Positions 44,801-51,836 of a DNA stretch of 64,000 nt are shown in pieces. The position numbers and the translations under genes were made by a program. This DNA comes from Candidatus Manganitrophaceae bacterium (GTDB lineage: Bacteria > Nitrospirota > Nitrospiria > SBBL01 > Manganitrophaceae). Within the stretch, counting starts at the first letter, position 1. Each line of letters begins with the position of its first letter. Location: NCBI GenBank assembly GCA_016200325.1, contig JACQEZ010000001.1:248001-312000 (forward strand), in the 5' to 3' direction. Below the pieces are notes generated by a model that made no database searches, was not told where the DNA came from, and was given only the letters and a program-made list of their open reading frames with translations.

Positions 44801-45242
44801 TCACCCCATAGGGACGGTCGAGCCCCGTTTTGGGGCCGGTGATCACCCGCGTGGCATTGGCCGGTCCGGCCGAGAGATCGAGCGTGCTGACGTTTTCATA
44901 AATGAGGATGGCGTCGGAGTCGGTATTTGCGACATAGAGGGTGTCGCTGGTTCGATCGAGGAAGAGGCCGATCGGTCCGGCGACCGTCTCCGGAAAGCGT
45001 CGGCTCGGAAGGATATTCCCTTGTGTCTGAAGGGCCTGATCGAATGTGACGAGGCTGCCGTCCCCCCCGTTGGCGATATAGATTCTCCCCGCTTTTGGGG
45101 AAGAAGGGGCGGCTGCGGGGCTTTTTTTGTCCCCCGAGAGGCCCTCACAGCCGCTGAGACCGACGGCCCAAAGAAGGGACAATAATAAGATCCATATCGA
45201 AGCGAATTGAGCAGGATTGTCCCTTTGGTTCCGGATGTTCAT
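41802..45242 (-). CDS. giant beta-propeller lipoprotein (1146 residues), paralogue
   Basis: This is the upstream twin of the 1110-residue protein, with a lipobox (LSGCEG, Cys about residue 32), the same repeats (for example DILYISNLGTNSILVY and DRLYVVNRENLVSVF) and the same inserted beta domain around residues 832-890 (TTGSAEVAGTGTAFTT). The N- and C-terminal repeats are closest between the two; the middle has diverged. It lies 38 bases after panC but has its own promoter. Its stop overlaps the start of the second copy, so the pair is made together. Confidence 0.89.
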   Translation of the reverse strand: MNIRNQRDNPAQFASIWILLLSLLWAVGLSGCEGLSGDKKSPAAAPSSPKAGRIYIANGGDGSLVTFDQALQTQGNILPSRRFPETVAGPIGLFLDRTSDTLYVANTDSDAILIYENVSTLDLSAGPANATRVITGPKTGLDRPYGVTYDPTRQRLYVVNRENLVSVFQKDCPEQNNLNGDIAPCRTLIGGSTLLDFPRAVTVDTQRDILYISNLGTNSILVYENASQPTTQRDLPPTRVISSHTDASETDSMLYNPFGLFIDSADDRLYVINSGRNQPGILIYDNASTRSGAIVPDRVFAGQQTQLSNPAGIDLFVEQDRLYVVNENNTNNGSTALVVYSDFNTKCPLGTHLCNFAPDRAVTGQRTGLANPAGVAYDPQHEIIYVGNSQGNNVLVFALKSDLTPLQFNSGTSGNPELNTLLEQPSAFFYDKPLDRLYIANFNASTAGTPPILVYEQASSRSYLNTPPSWTIQGGITNPLEGLDIQQARGVYVDKRRNLLIILNGFNNKIFIYNFAQANSATPPAGNAVTLPTGPTTFRGFTRGRAMAVDEAAGELYVVTDCDTGSFSLCPAATNVNSIVIYRYDNLDPNTPADPKKSAPDRTITGPSTGLNRPHGVFLDTTNDRLYVTNISYPPPSSNNGPTANSVLVFDQISTRSGNTAPDRIISSSPTFAPAEQMDTPIAPFVDPVTDRLYLINWAKDSIFVFEKASTRSGPTRPDRIVSGTDTLLAFSGSANTTGALYVDTTQGKETLFVGEPKNPTPACPPCRGSFLIFGVQGNTPASGTLSAGAVSPLTGPAAMALDPVRDILYIANQGDPAQRADDSILIFTNASQANGTLPITGTVTVTTGSAEVAGTGTAFTTALAPGDSIRIGSTAYQIASIDSDTALTLTAPYTGASGTDLPASFVPRMLCSPIGTTCQSAGSQLNNPGGLLVDSDQNRLYLSNAGTDCSDPAAPCNALLVFDDASDLNQNSTPSQVITGTALNSPRGIALDSARKTLYVANNGSHSVLLFKNIDQLNGAVTPDAEIGGAATQINAPIGVAYDASRDLLYVLNSGNTEILVFSQASSLNGNVAPTRILSNGFMKTPTAFFLDPQQDLLYVADRDNNAVYTFTTASSAAGEASHSTTSGNNTGLNQPAAVFVDTTR

Positions 45243-45250
45243 ACGGCGCC

Positions 45251-45279
45251 ATTATTTTAGAAAAAGAGGGATCTGTCAA
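45251..45279 (-). promoter_or_regulatory. promoter of the giant propeller operon, near-leaderless
   Basis: On the minus strand a perfect TTGACA (45279-45274), 17 bases, AATAAT (45256-45251). The ATG at 45242 is 8 bases after the -10 box and no ribosome site fits between. Confidence 0.6.
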
Positions 45280-45280
45280 G

Positions 45281-46144
45281 CTAAAAAAACCGAGGTGACG
45301 GTTTGGTTTGGATCAAGAGATTGTCGAGGAGGCGGACCGGCCCGATTCGAACCGCCAAAAGGAGAACCGTCCTCTCTTCAACCCGATCGATCGGCTCCAA
45401 CGTTTCGGAATTACAGAGGGTCGCGTAATCGATGGCAGCCCGCGGTTCCGATTCAATCAACGATTCGGCCTCGGCGAGGAGCGTCTTTGCGTCCCGCACC
45501 CCCTGACGAATGAGCGCTTCAACCCGTCTGAGCGCCTGATACAAGATCGGCGCCGCCGCCCGGTCGGCCGGAGAGAGGCGCCGGTTTCGGGAGCTCATCG
45601 CCAGGCCGTCTTTCTCCCGGTAGGTCGGACGAATCCGGAGGGTGATGTCGAAGTGAAGGTCTCGGACCATCTGCCCGATCACCCGCGTCTGCTGATAATC
45701 CTTCTGTCCGAAATAGGCCCGGTCGGGCCGGACCACCTGAAAGAGCTGGGCGACGACGGTGGCGACCCCCCGGAAATGACCCGGGCGGATGGCCCCTTCC
45801 CATCGCTGCGTGATCTCCTCGACGTTCACATAGGTCCGGTATGAAGGGGGATAGATCTCTTCGGCCGTCGGCGTCCAAAGAAGATCGATTCCGGTTCCCT
45901 GCGCCATCTTCCGGTCGGCGGCAAGATCGCGGGGATAGACGGCATAGTCTTCCTTCGGCCCGAATTGAAGCGGATTGACGAAGAGGGAGACGACGACAGA
46001 GTCGCATTCTCGCCGCGCCTGCCGCATCAGCGAAAGATGTCCTTCATGGAAGGCTCCCATCGTCGGAACAAACCCGATCCGCTTCTTCCCCCGCAGCGGC
46101 CTGAGAATTTTCTGAACGGTTTTGATGCTCGAAACGGTCTTCAT
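45281..46144 (-). CDS. panC: pantothenate synthetase
   Basis: PanC joins pantoate and beta-alanine. The 287-residue protein has VPTMGAFHEGHLSLM with its HxGH nucleotide site, SLFVNPLQFGPKEDY, VEEITQRWEGAIRPGHFRG (under 20 residues quoted), FGQKDYQQ and MSSRNRRL. ATG 46144 gives the family start (MKTVSSIKTVQ); the frame continues upstream to GTG 46189 through a GCGGATTGCGGA repeat, which I do not take as coding. It is the last gene of the lysine/folate run. Confidence 0.95.
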   Translation of the reverse strand: MKTVSSIKTVQKILRPLRGKKRIGFVPTMGAFHEGHLSLMRQARRECDSVVVSLFVNPLQFGPKEDYAVYPRDLAADRKMAQGTGIDLLWTPTAEEIYPPSYRTYVNVEEITQRWEGAIRPGHFRGVATVVAQLFQVVRPDRAYFGQKDYQQTRVIGQMVRDLHFDITLRIRPTYREKDGLAMSSRNRRLSPADRAAAPILYQALRRVEALIRQGVRDAKTLLAEAESLIESEPRAAIDYATLCNSETLEPIDRVEERTVLLLAVRIGPVRLLDNLLIQTKPSPRFF

Positions 46145-46195
46145 GATTGAAGCGGTTCGTCCGGGTTGTCTCCACTCCGCAATCCGCACTTCCGT

Positions 46196-46831
46196 TTACC
46201 GGGTCGGATGGTAATATTCTTTTCCCCGCCTCATCTGCTTAATCTGGGTGACCAGGTCGGCCAGGTCGGCGGGGCTGCGGACGAAATCGATGTCGCTGGT
46301 TTGAACGACCAGCAGCGGGCTTTCATCAAAATGGAAGAAGAATCGATTGTAAGCCTCGTTGAGCGAGCGAAGATACTCCGGGCGGATCTCCTTCTCGTAA
46401 TGTCGGCCGCGCTGTTCGATCCGGTCGAGGAGCGCTTCGGTATGCGCCTGTAGGAAGATCACCAGATCGGGTTTGGGGATATGAGGATTGAGTACTTTGT
46501 AGATCTGTTCATACAGAACCAACTCTTCTTCGCGAAGATTCATGTAGGCGAAGATCCGGTCCTTCGGGAAGAAATAGTCGGAGATGGTGGTTTCGGCATA
46601 GAGACTCTGTTGAAGGAGCTCTTCCAGCTGGCGGGCGCGGGAGAGAAGAAAAAACAGCTGCGTTTGGAAGGCCCACTTGTCCGGATTTTGATAAAAGAGC
46701 GGCAGAAACGGGTTTTCTTCCACCTTCTCGAGAACCAGATCGGCCCGGAGCTCCGACGCCAGCAGCTGCGCCAGGGTCGTTTTTCCGACCCCGATCGGCC
46801 CTTCAATCACAATCAGCCTATTGGCACCCAT
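46196..46831 (-). CDS. deoxynucleoside kinase
   Basis: The 211-residue protein has the P-loop EGPIGVGKTTLA, the substrate motif LEKVEENPFL, the DYFFPKDRIFA segment (DRS-like position) and the lid RGRHYEKEIR, matching the dCK/dGK family of salvage kinases. GAGGGA precedes ATG 46831. It lies between folK and panC. Base specificity (dG, dA or dC) cannot be told from sequence alone. Confidence 0.9.
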   Translation of the reverse strand: MGANRLIVIEGPIGVGKTTLAQLLASELRADLVLEKVEENPFLPLFYQNPDKWAFQTQLFFLLSRARQLEELLQQSLYAETTISDYFFPKDRIFAYMNLREEELVLYEQIYKVLNPHIPKPDLVIFLQAHTEALLDRIEQRGRHYEKEIRPEYLRSLNEAYNRFFFHFDESPLLVVQTSDIDFVRSPADLADLVTQIKQMRRGKEYYHPTR

Positions 46832-46873
46832 GGCGTTGTTTCCCTCTTCGTCCCAATGTGGATAGAAACTCTC

Positions 46874-47512
46874 TTACGATCCGTTCGATGCGCGGGGGAT
46901 CTTCTCCCATCCCGGTCCTGCAATTCGCTCGACCCCGGAGGGGGTTTTCAGCCGATCGAGGAGCGCGACGGCCGAGAGGTGAAGGCGGGGATGGGTCCAT
47001 TGGGGCGCAATCTCGGCCAAGGGAAGGAGAACAAAAAGGCGGTCGGGAAGCGCCGGGTGGGGAAGGGTCAGCCCCGGCTCCTCCAGAACTCCGTGATGCG
47101 ATAGATCCAATGGATCTGATGGGCGATAGCAGAGCAGATCCAGATCGATCGTCCGGGGGCCTTTGGGAATCTCAACCCGTTTTCCCAAATGCCGCTCAAT
47201 CTCTTGGCAAGCGGCTAAAAGATCCCGGGGAGAGAGGGAGGTCTCGATTTCAACAACGGCGTTATAGAACCGACCCTGCGGGAGGTAATCGACCGGGTCG
47301 CTCTCATAGAGCGAGGAGAGATGGATGATTCGAACCGAAGGGGTCGCGTCGAGCCGCTGAACGGCCTCGCGGCAGAAGAGAAGCCGATCCCCGAGATTCG
47401 AGCCGACCCCGATAAAGGCTTGGGCCGTGGGGCGCGGAGCGGGGATCGGGCTGGAAAGGACCTGCTCCTTCCCGGGCCCCCGGCGCCTGACGGCGGGGCC
47501 CTTCTTAGCCAT
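46874..47512 (-). CDS. folK: 2-amino-4-hydroxy-6-hydroxymethyldihydropteridine diphosphokinase
   Basis: FolK transfers pyrophosphate to the pterin in folate synthesis. The motifs AFIGVGSNLGDR, SSLYESDPVDY, FYNAVVEIETSL, KGPRTIDLDLL and LPHPALPDR are all present. About 30 extra residues, basic and Pro-rich, precede the catalytic domain; ATG 47512 overlaps the dapL stop by 8 bases, and an internal start cannot be excluded. Confidence 0.94.
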   Translation of the reverse strand: MAKKGPAVRRRGPGKEQVLSSPIPAPRPTAQAFIGVGSNLGDRLLFCREAVQRLDATPSVRIIHLSSLYESDPVDYLPQGRFYNAVVEIETSLSPRDLLAACQEIERHLGKRVEIPKGPRTIDLDLLCYRPSDPLDLSHHGVLEEPGLTLPHPALPDRLFVLLPLAEIAPQWTHPRLHLSAVALLDRLKTPSGVERIAGPGWEKIPRASNGS

Positions 47513-48686
47513 GGATCCCCGCCTTTTCCATTCGGTCGAGCGCTTCTTCCAGCCGCTCTTTTCCGACGGTGATCGTCATCCGGATATATCCTTCACCCGC
47601 ATCTCCGAAGCCTTTGCCCGGGGTGGTGACGATGGCGGTCTTCGACAGCAGCTGTGCGGTGAGGTCGGCGGAGGCGACGCCGGCCGGGGTCGGAATCCAG
47701 ACATAGAAGCTGGCGGGGGGCGGGGCGACCTTGAATCCGAGTTTCTGAAGACCGGGGATCAAGACATCGCGCCGTTCCTGATAAATATTCCGAATGTTCT
47801 CCACCACCGTCTCCTCCATCTCCAGCCCTGCAATCCCCGCCTCCTGGACCGCCTGGAAGACGCCCGAGTCGAGATTGCTCTTGATCTTGCCGAGTCCGGC
47901 CAAAACGTCGCGGTTTCCGACGACGAAGCCGATCCGCCAGCCGGTCATATTATACGTTTTGGAGAGGGAGTGGAATTCAACGCCGACCTCTTTGGCCCCT
48001 TCCACCTCCATAAAGGAGGAGGGGCGCTTGCCGTCGTAGTAGATCTCGGAGTAGGCGGCGTCGTGGGCGACGATAATGTTATAGCGCTTGGCGAACTCGA
48101 CCACGGAGCTGAAGAAGGCCCGGTCGGCGGTCGCCGCCGTCGGATTGTTCGGCGAGTTGATGAAGAGAATCTTCGCCGCCTTGGCAACCTCGGTCGGAAT
48201 CGAGGCGAGGTCGGGGAGAAATCCCCGCTCGGCCTTGAGTGGGATAAAATAAGATTTGCCCCCGGCAAAGAGGGTTCCGGCATGATAGACCGGATAGCCG
48301 GGGCTCGTCATCAATGCAACATCGCCCGGGTTGATGAAGGCGAGCGGGAAGTGGCCGATTCCCTCTTTGGAGCCGATCAAGGTGAGGACCTCCGTCTCCG
48401 GATCGAGCCTCACATTGAAGCGCCGTTGGTACCAGGCCGCAACCGCTTTTCGAAAGGTCAGCATCCCTTCGTACGAAGGGTATTGATGGTGGCGGGGGTC
48501 CTCGGCCGCCTTTTGAAGCCGCTGGATAATCGGGGCGGGGGTCGGCAGGTCGGGGTCGCCGATGCCGAGGTTGATGATATCTTTCCCCTGTCGGATCGCC
48601 TCCTGCTTCATCTTATCGATTGCAGCGAAGAGATACGGAGGAAGATGCTTAATCCGCTCGGCCATTTCAACTTTAATCGTGCTCAC
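47505..48686 (-). CDS. dapL: LL-diaminopimelate aminotransferase
   Basis: This class I PLP aminotransferase fits DapL, which converts tetrahydrodipicolinate directly to LL-diaminopimelate and bypasses the succinylase route. Landmarks are LGIGDPDLPTP, YPSYEGMLTFRKAV, GSKEGIGHFPLAF, INSPNNPTAAT and the PLP lysine in EFHSLSKTYNMTGWRIGF. Its place after dapB and near dapF supports the DapL assignment over a general aspartate aminotransferase. GTG 48686 follows GAGGAG. Confidence 0.9.
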   Translation of the reverse strand: MSTIKVEMAERIKHLPPYLFAAIDKMKQEAIRQGKDIINLGIGDPDLPTPAPIIQRLQKAAEDPRHHQYPSYEGMLTFRKAVAAWYQRRFNVRLDPETEVLTLIGSKEGIGHFPLAFINPGDVALMTSPGYPVYHAGTLFAGGKSYFIPLKAERGFLPDLASIPTEVAKAAKILFINSPNNPTAATADRAFFSSVVEFAKRYNIIVAHDAAYSEIYYDGKRPSSFMEVEGAKEVGVEFHSLSKTYNMTGWRIGFVVGNRDVLAGLGKIKSNLDSGVFQAVQEAGIAGLEMEETVVENIRNIYQERRDVLIPGLQKLGFKVAPPPASFYVWIPTPAGVASADLTAQLLSKTAIVTTPGKGFGDAGEGYIRMTITVGKERLEEALDRMEKAGIHG

Positions 48687-48702
48687 GTTCGCTCCTCATT
48701 TT

Positions 48703-48800
48703 CAATTGCGGATGGGCGATTTCGGATGGTGGATTAAACAATTCAAAAAGAATCTATTTTCTCTTTAAACCCGAAATCCGCATTCCGAAATCCGCAATAT
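48703..48800. repeat. dispersed inverted repeat, GCGGATT(T) family
   Basis: ATTGCGGAT (48705-48713) and CGATTTCGGAT on the left face CCGAAATCCGCATTCCGAAATCCGCAAT-type sequence on the right (ATCCGCAAT at 48790-48798). It fills the dapB-dapL gap. Related runs occur at 46175-46195 and 56630-56670. Confidence 0.65.
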
Positions 48801-48802
48801 TT

Positions 48803-49615
48803 TTATTCGGTTTTTGTTTTTAGGTTGAGTACGTCCATCATGTCATACAGGCCGGGAGGCTGCTGCGCCACCCATCGGGCGGCAAGCAGCGCCCCTCGGG
48901 CGAAGTTGGTCCGGCTGTGCGCTCGGTGGGTCAGCTCGATCCGCTCGCCCGGTCCGGCGAAGGTGACGGTATGCTCGCCGACGACATCGCCGCCGCGCAG
49001 CGTCTGGATGCCGATCTCTCCGGAGGGGCGGGCGCCGATATTCCCGTGACGGGTAAACCGGCCCGACTGAGCGAGGGTGGTTTTTCTCGCGCGGGCCAAG
49101 ACCTCTCCCATCCGGAGCGCGGTGCCGCTCGGGGCATCTTTTTTCTGGCGGTGGTGGATCTCGACGATTTCGATATCGTACGCTTCGCCCAGCGCTTCCG
49201 CCGTCTCGGCGAGCAGCTTGAAGAGGAGGTTGACGCCGACGCTCATATTGGGGGAGAGGACGAGGGCGATTTTCTCGGCCGCTTTTGCGATCTTCTTGTC
49301 ATCATCGCTGCTGAAGCCGGTGGTTCCGATCACCATCGGCGTCTTTTTGGAGACCGCCTCCTGGAGGAGGGCAATCGTCGTCGCGGGGGTGCTGAAGTCG
49401 ATGATCGCCTCGCCCGCCTGGACCGCCTTCTTGACCTGGTCCGTCAGGACGACGCCCCATTTCCCGACCCCGATCGCTTCCCCGGCATCGTGGCCGATGT
49501 TGGGGTGGCCTTTCCTCTCCAGCGCCGCGCCGAGGGTGAGCGCTTCGTCATGATAGAGGCTGTCGAGGATGGCACGGCCCATCCGCCCCGCCGCGCCTGA
49601 AATGGTGAGCTTCAT
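48803..49615 (-). CDS. dapB: 4-hydroxy-tetrahydrodipicolinate reductase
   Basis: DapB is the second dedicated step of lysine/diaminopimelate synthesis. The 270-residue enzyme has the N-terminal GAAGRMGRAI, IDFSTPATT, IGTTGFSSDD, LSPNMSVGVN, the catalytic EIHHRQKKDAPSGTA and GEHTVTFAGPGE. Its start is 1 base after the dapA stop. Confidence 0.97.
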   Translation of the reverse strand: MKLTISGAAGRMGRAILDSLYHDEALTLGAALERKGHPNIGHDAGEAIGVGKWGVVLTDQVKKAVQAGEAIIDFSTPATTIALLQEAVSKKTPMVIGTTGFSSDDDKKIAKAAEKIALVLSPNMSVGVNLLFKLLAETAEALGEAYDIEIVEIHHRQKKDAPSGTALRMGEVLARARKTTLAQSGRFTRHGNIGARPSGEIGIQTLRGGDVVGEHTVTFAGPGERIELTHRAHSRTNFARGALLAARWVAQQPPGLYDMMDVLNLKTKTE

Positions 49616-49616
49616 T

Positions 49617-50501
49617 TCACCCCTTTCGAAGTAAGCCGTACCGTTTCAAAGCCGTCTTCACCTTCTTTGCATTCTCGTCCGACAGTTTCCAGAGGGGAAG
49701 ACGGACCTCATCGGTGCATTTTCCCATCAGGGCCAGCGCCGCTTTAACCGGAATCGGGTTGGTCTCGACAAACATCACCTGGTGAAGCGGATAAAGCTTC
49801 TCGTGCAGCTTTCTCGCCTGGGCGTAGTCCCCCCGCTCCGCCGCCTCGGTCATCTGTGCCATCTCGGCCGGGGCAATGTTGGCGGTGACCGAGATGACCC
49901 CTTTGCCCCCGACCGCCATCGTCGGGAGGGCGGTAAAGTCGTCGCCGGAGAGGATGATCAGCCGCTCGCCGCAGAGCTGGACCAGATCGCTCGTCTGCTG
50001 GAGCGAGCCGGTTCCCTCTTTAATCCCGACGATATTATCGAATTCGCCACTCAGCCGGGCGACGGTCGCCGGAAGCATGTTGACCCCGGTCCGTCCCGGG
50101 ATATTGTAGAGAACGAGGGGGAGATCGACCGCCTTTGCGATTGCTTTATAGTGCTGATAGAGCCCTTCTTGGGTCGGCTTGTTGTAATAGGGGGTGATCA
50201 GGAGCGCGCCGGCGGCGCCGACCGCCTTGGCGTGGCGGGTCAGCATGATCGCTTCCTCGGTGCTGTTGGAGCCGGTCCCGGCGATCACCGGGATCTGTCC
50301 GTCGGTCCACTGGACCGCCAGCTCGACGACCCGCTTGTGCTCTTCATGAGAGAGGGTGGCCGATTCTCCGGTCGTCCCGCACGGAACAATCCCGTGGGTT
50401 CCCGATCGGAGGTGAAAATCGATCAGCTCACCGAAGGCTTTCTCATCGACCCTTCCTTTCTTGAAAGGGGTGACGATGGCGACAATGGAACCATGAAACA
50501 T
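49617..50501 (-). CDS. dapA: 4-hydroxy-tetrahydrodipicolinate synthase
   Basis: DapA condenses pyruvate and aspartate semialdehyde. The TIM-barrel motifs GTTGESATLSHEEH, the tyrosine in PYYNKPTQEGLY, YNIPGRTGVNM and the Schiff-base lysine in NIVGIKEGTG are present in a normal 294-residue protein. It is tightly linked to dapB. Confidence 0.97.
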   Translation of the reverse strand: MFHGSIVAIVTPFKKGRVDEKAFGELIDFHLRSGTHGIVPCGTTGESATLSHEEHKRVVELAVQWTDGQIPVIAGTGSNSTEEAIMLTRHAKAVGAAGALLITPYYNKPTQEGLYQHYKAIAKAVDLPLVLYNIPGRTGVNMLPATVARLSGEFDNIVGIKEGTGSLQQTSDLVQLCGERLIILSGDDFTALPTMAVGGKGVISVTANIAPAEMAQMTEAAERGDYAQARKLHEKLYPLHQVMFVETNPIPVKAALALMGKCTDEVRLPLWKLSDENAKKVKTALKRYGLLRKG

Positions 50502-50542
50502 CGATAGACCTCAATTTAAAAGCAGGATTGAAAAAACCTGCT

Positions 50543-51370
50543 TTACAGTAATGCTTCTTCTAGAAGCTCTCCCTTATAGACAACACGGGCATCCCCTTCA
50601 AGGAGAACGTTCTTGAAGGTCTGTCCTTCCCGGGTAAAGTCGACCCCCAATCGGATCTGTCCGCGAGTCATCAGCGAGAGGGGGGGGGTCGTTTTTCCGA
50701 GGGCGGTGGTGATGACCGCCGAGGCGATCGCGCCGGTGCCGCAGGCGAGCGTTTCGTCTTCCACCCCGCGCTCATAGGTCCGGATGTTGAGATTCTGCCG
50801 GTCAACGACGCTGATGAAGTTGGCATTGGTCCCCCGGGGCGCGAAGAGGGGGTGATGTCGGGTTGCCCGCCCCAACGTCACGATATCGGTTTGGTTCACA
50901 TCATCGACGAGATAGACGACATGGGGAACGCCGGTGTTGACGAAGTGGCCGGTGTAGCTCTTCCCGTCGATGTCGATCTTTAGGTCGAAGCGCAGGTCGG
51001 TCGGATCGGGAAGACGGACCCGAACGCGGTCGCCGATCACCTCCGCCGCGACAATGCCGGCGAGCGTCTCGATCGTATGTTTCGCCGGGGCGATCTGGTT
51101 CAGATAGGCAAACCGTGCGACGCAGCGGCTTCCGTTGCCGCACATCTCCACCTCGCCGCCGTCGGCATTGTAGTAGTGCCACTTGTAGTCGGCTCTCGTC
51201 GACGGTTCGATTAGGATCACCCCGTCGGCGCCGACCGAGAGGCCGCGCCGGCAGGCCTGCGCGATGAAGCGCTTCATCTCCGTTGAATTGATCAAGGGGG
51301 TGCGGTGATCGATCATGATGAAGTCGTTCCCGCTGCCGCTCATTTTCCAGAAAGGAATCGGTTTTTTCAT
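50543..51370 (-). CDS. dapF: diaminopimelate epimerase
   Basis: DapF interconverts LL- and meso-diaminopimelate. Both catalytic cysteines are visible, in EMCGNGSRC and in LACGTGAIASA, and the start MKKPIPFWKMSGSGNDF is family-like. ATG 51370 is chosen over an upstream in-frame ATG for that reason; GAAGAGAAG precedes it. Confidence 0.96.
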   Translation of the reverse strand: MKKPIPFWKMSGSGNDFIMIDHRTPLINSTEMKRFIAQACRRGLSVGADGVILIEPSTRADYKWHYYNADGGEVEMCGNGSRCVARFAYLNQIAPAKHTIETLAGIVAAEVIGDRVRVRLPDPTDLRFDLKIDIDGKSYTGHFVNTGVPHVVYLVDDVNQTDIVTLGRATRHHPLFAPRGTNANFISVVDRQNLNIRTYERGVEDETLACGTGAIASAVITTALGKTTPPLSLMTRGQIRLGVDFTREGQTFKNVLLEGDARVVYKGELLEEALL

Positions 51371-51380
51371 TGTCTTCTCT

Positions 51381-51836
51381 TCAGTTTGATGGGACTGCGT
51401 TCTTCTGCTTTTTGTCGTCAATCAACGTCAAGAGCCCCTTGACCTCTTCGTCGGTGATCTTCTCATCGGCCATGATCGTCTGGATCCGCTGGCTGACCTC
51501 CAACAGATCGCCGTCGCTCACCCGGTCGGCCTTGGCGTGGTCGTAAAACCGATAGACCGTCTCGCGCACCCGCTCCGCTTCCTCCATCGTGTAGTCGGCG
51601 GGGAGGAGGGACACCAGCGCCTTGTTGATGACGAACTTCTTGAACGTAAAATTATGAATCTCCCGTCCCTTCACCGCCAGGATCGTTAAGAAGAGGATGA
51701 CGACCCCGCTGACGATCAGAAGGGTCAGAAAAAATCCCCTCCCCTGCTTTCGGGGTTTACGAGGCCGAGCGCTCTTGCTTTCGTCCAGGGGGAGGGTCCC
51801 TTCTGAAGATCGGGAGAGAGAACTATGACGATCCAA
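51381..51836 (-). CDS. small membrane protein between lysA and dapF
   Basis: The 151-residue protein has a basic N terminus, one span (about residues 34-55, FFLTLLIVSGVVILFLTIL) and a charged helical C-terminal domain (about 75-145). The start appears to be TTG 51836, overlapping the lysA stop by 14 bases with GGAG 10 bases upstream. It is not recognised; its place inside the lysine operon suggests co-expression only. Confidence 0.7.
   Translation of the reverse strand: MDRHSSLSRSSEGTLPLDESKSARPRKPRKQGRGFFLTLLIVSGVVILFLTILAVKGREIHNFTFKKFVINKALVSLLPADYTMEEAERVRETVYRFYDHAKADRVSDGDLLEVSQRIQTIMADEKITDEEVKGLLTLIDDKKQKNAVPSN

Noticed and set aside
38473-45242. Regular short DNA repeats that might be a CRISPR or tandem array
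   Set aside because: They are degenerate, 135-180 bases apart and in frame with propeller blades; spacers and a constant repeat are missing.
46144-46189. N-terminal extension of panC from GTG 46189
   Set aside because: The extra codons are repeat-family B sequence and the conserved PanC start begins at ATG 46144.
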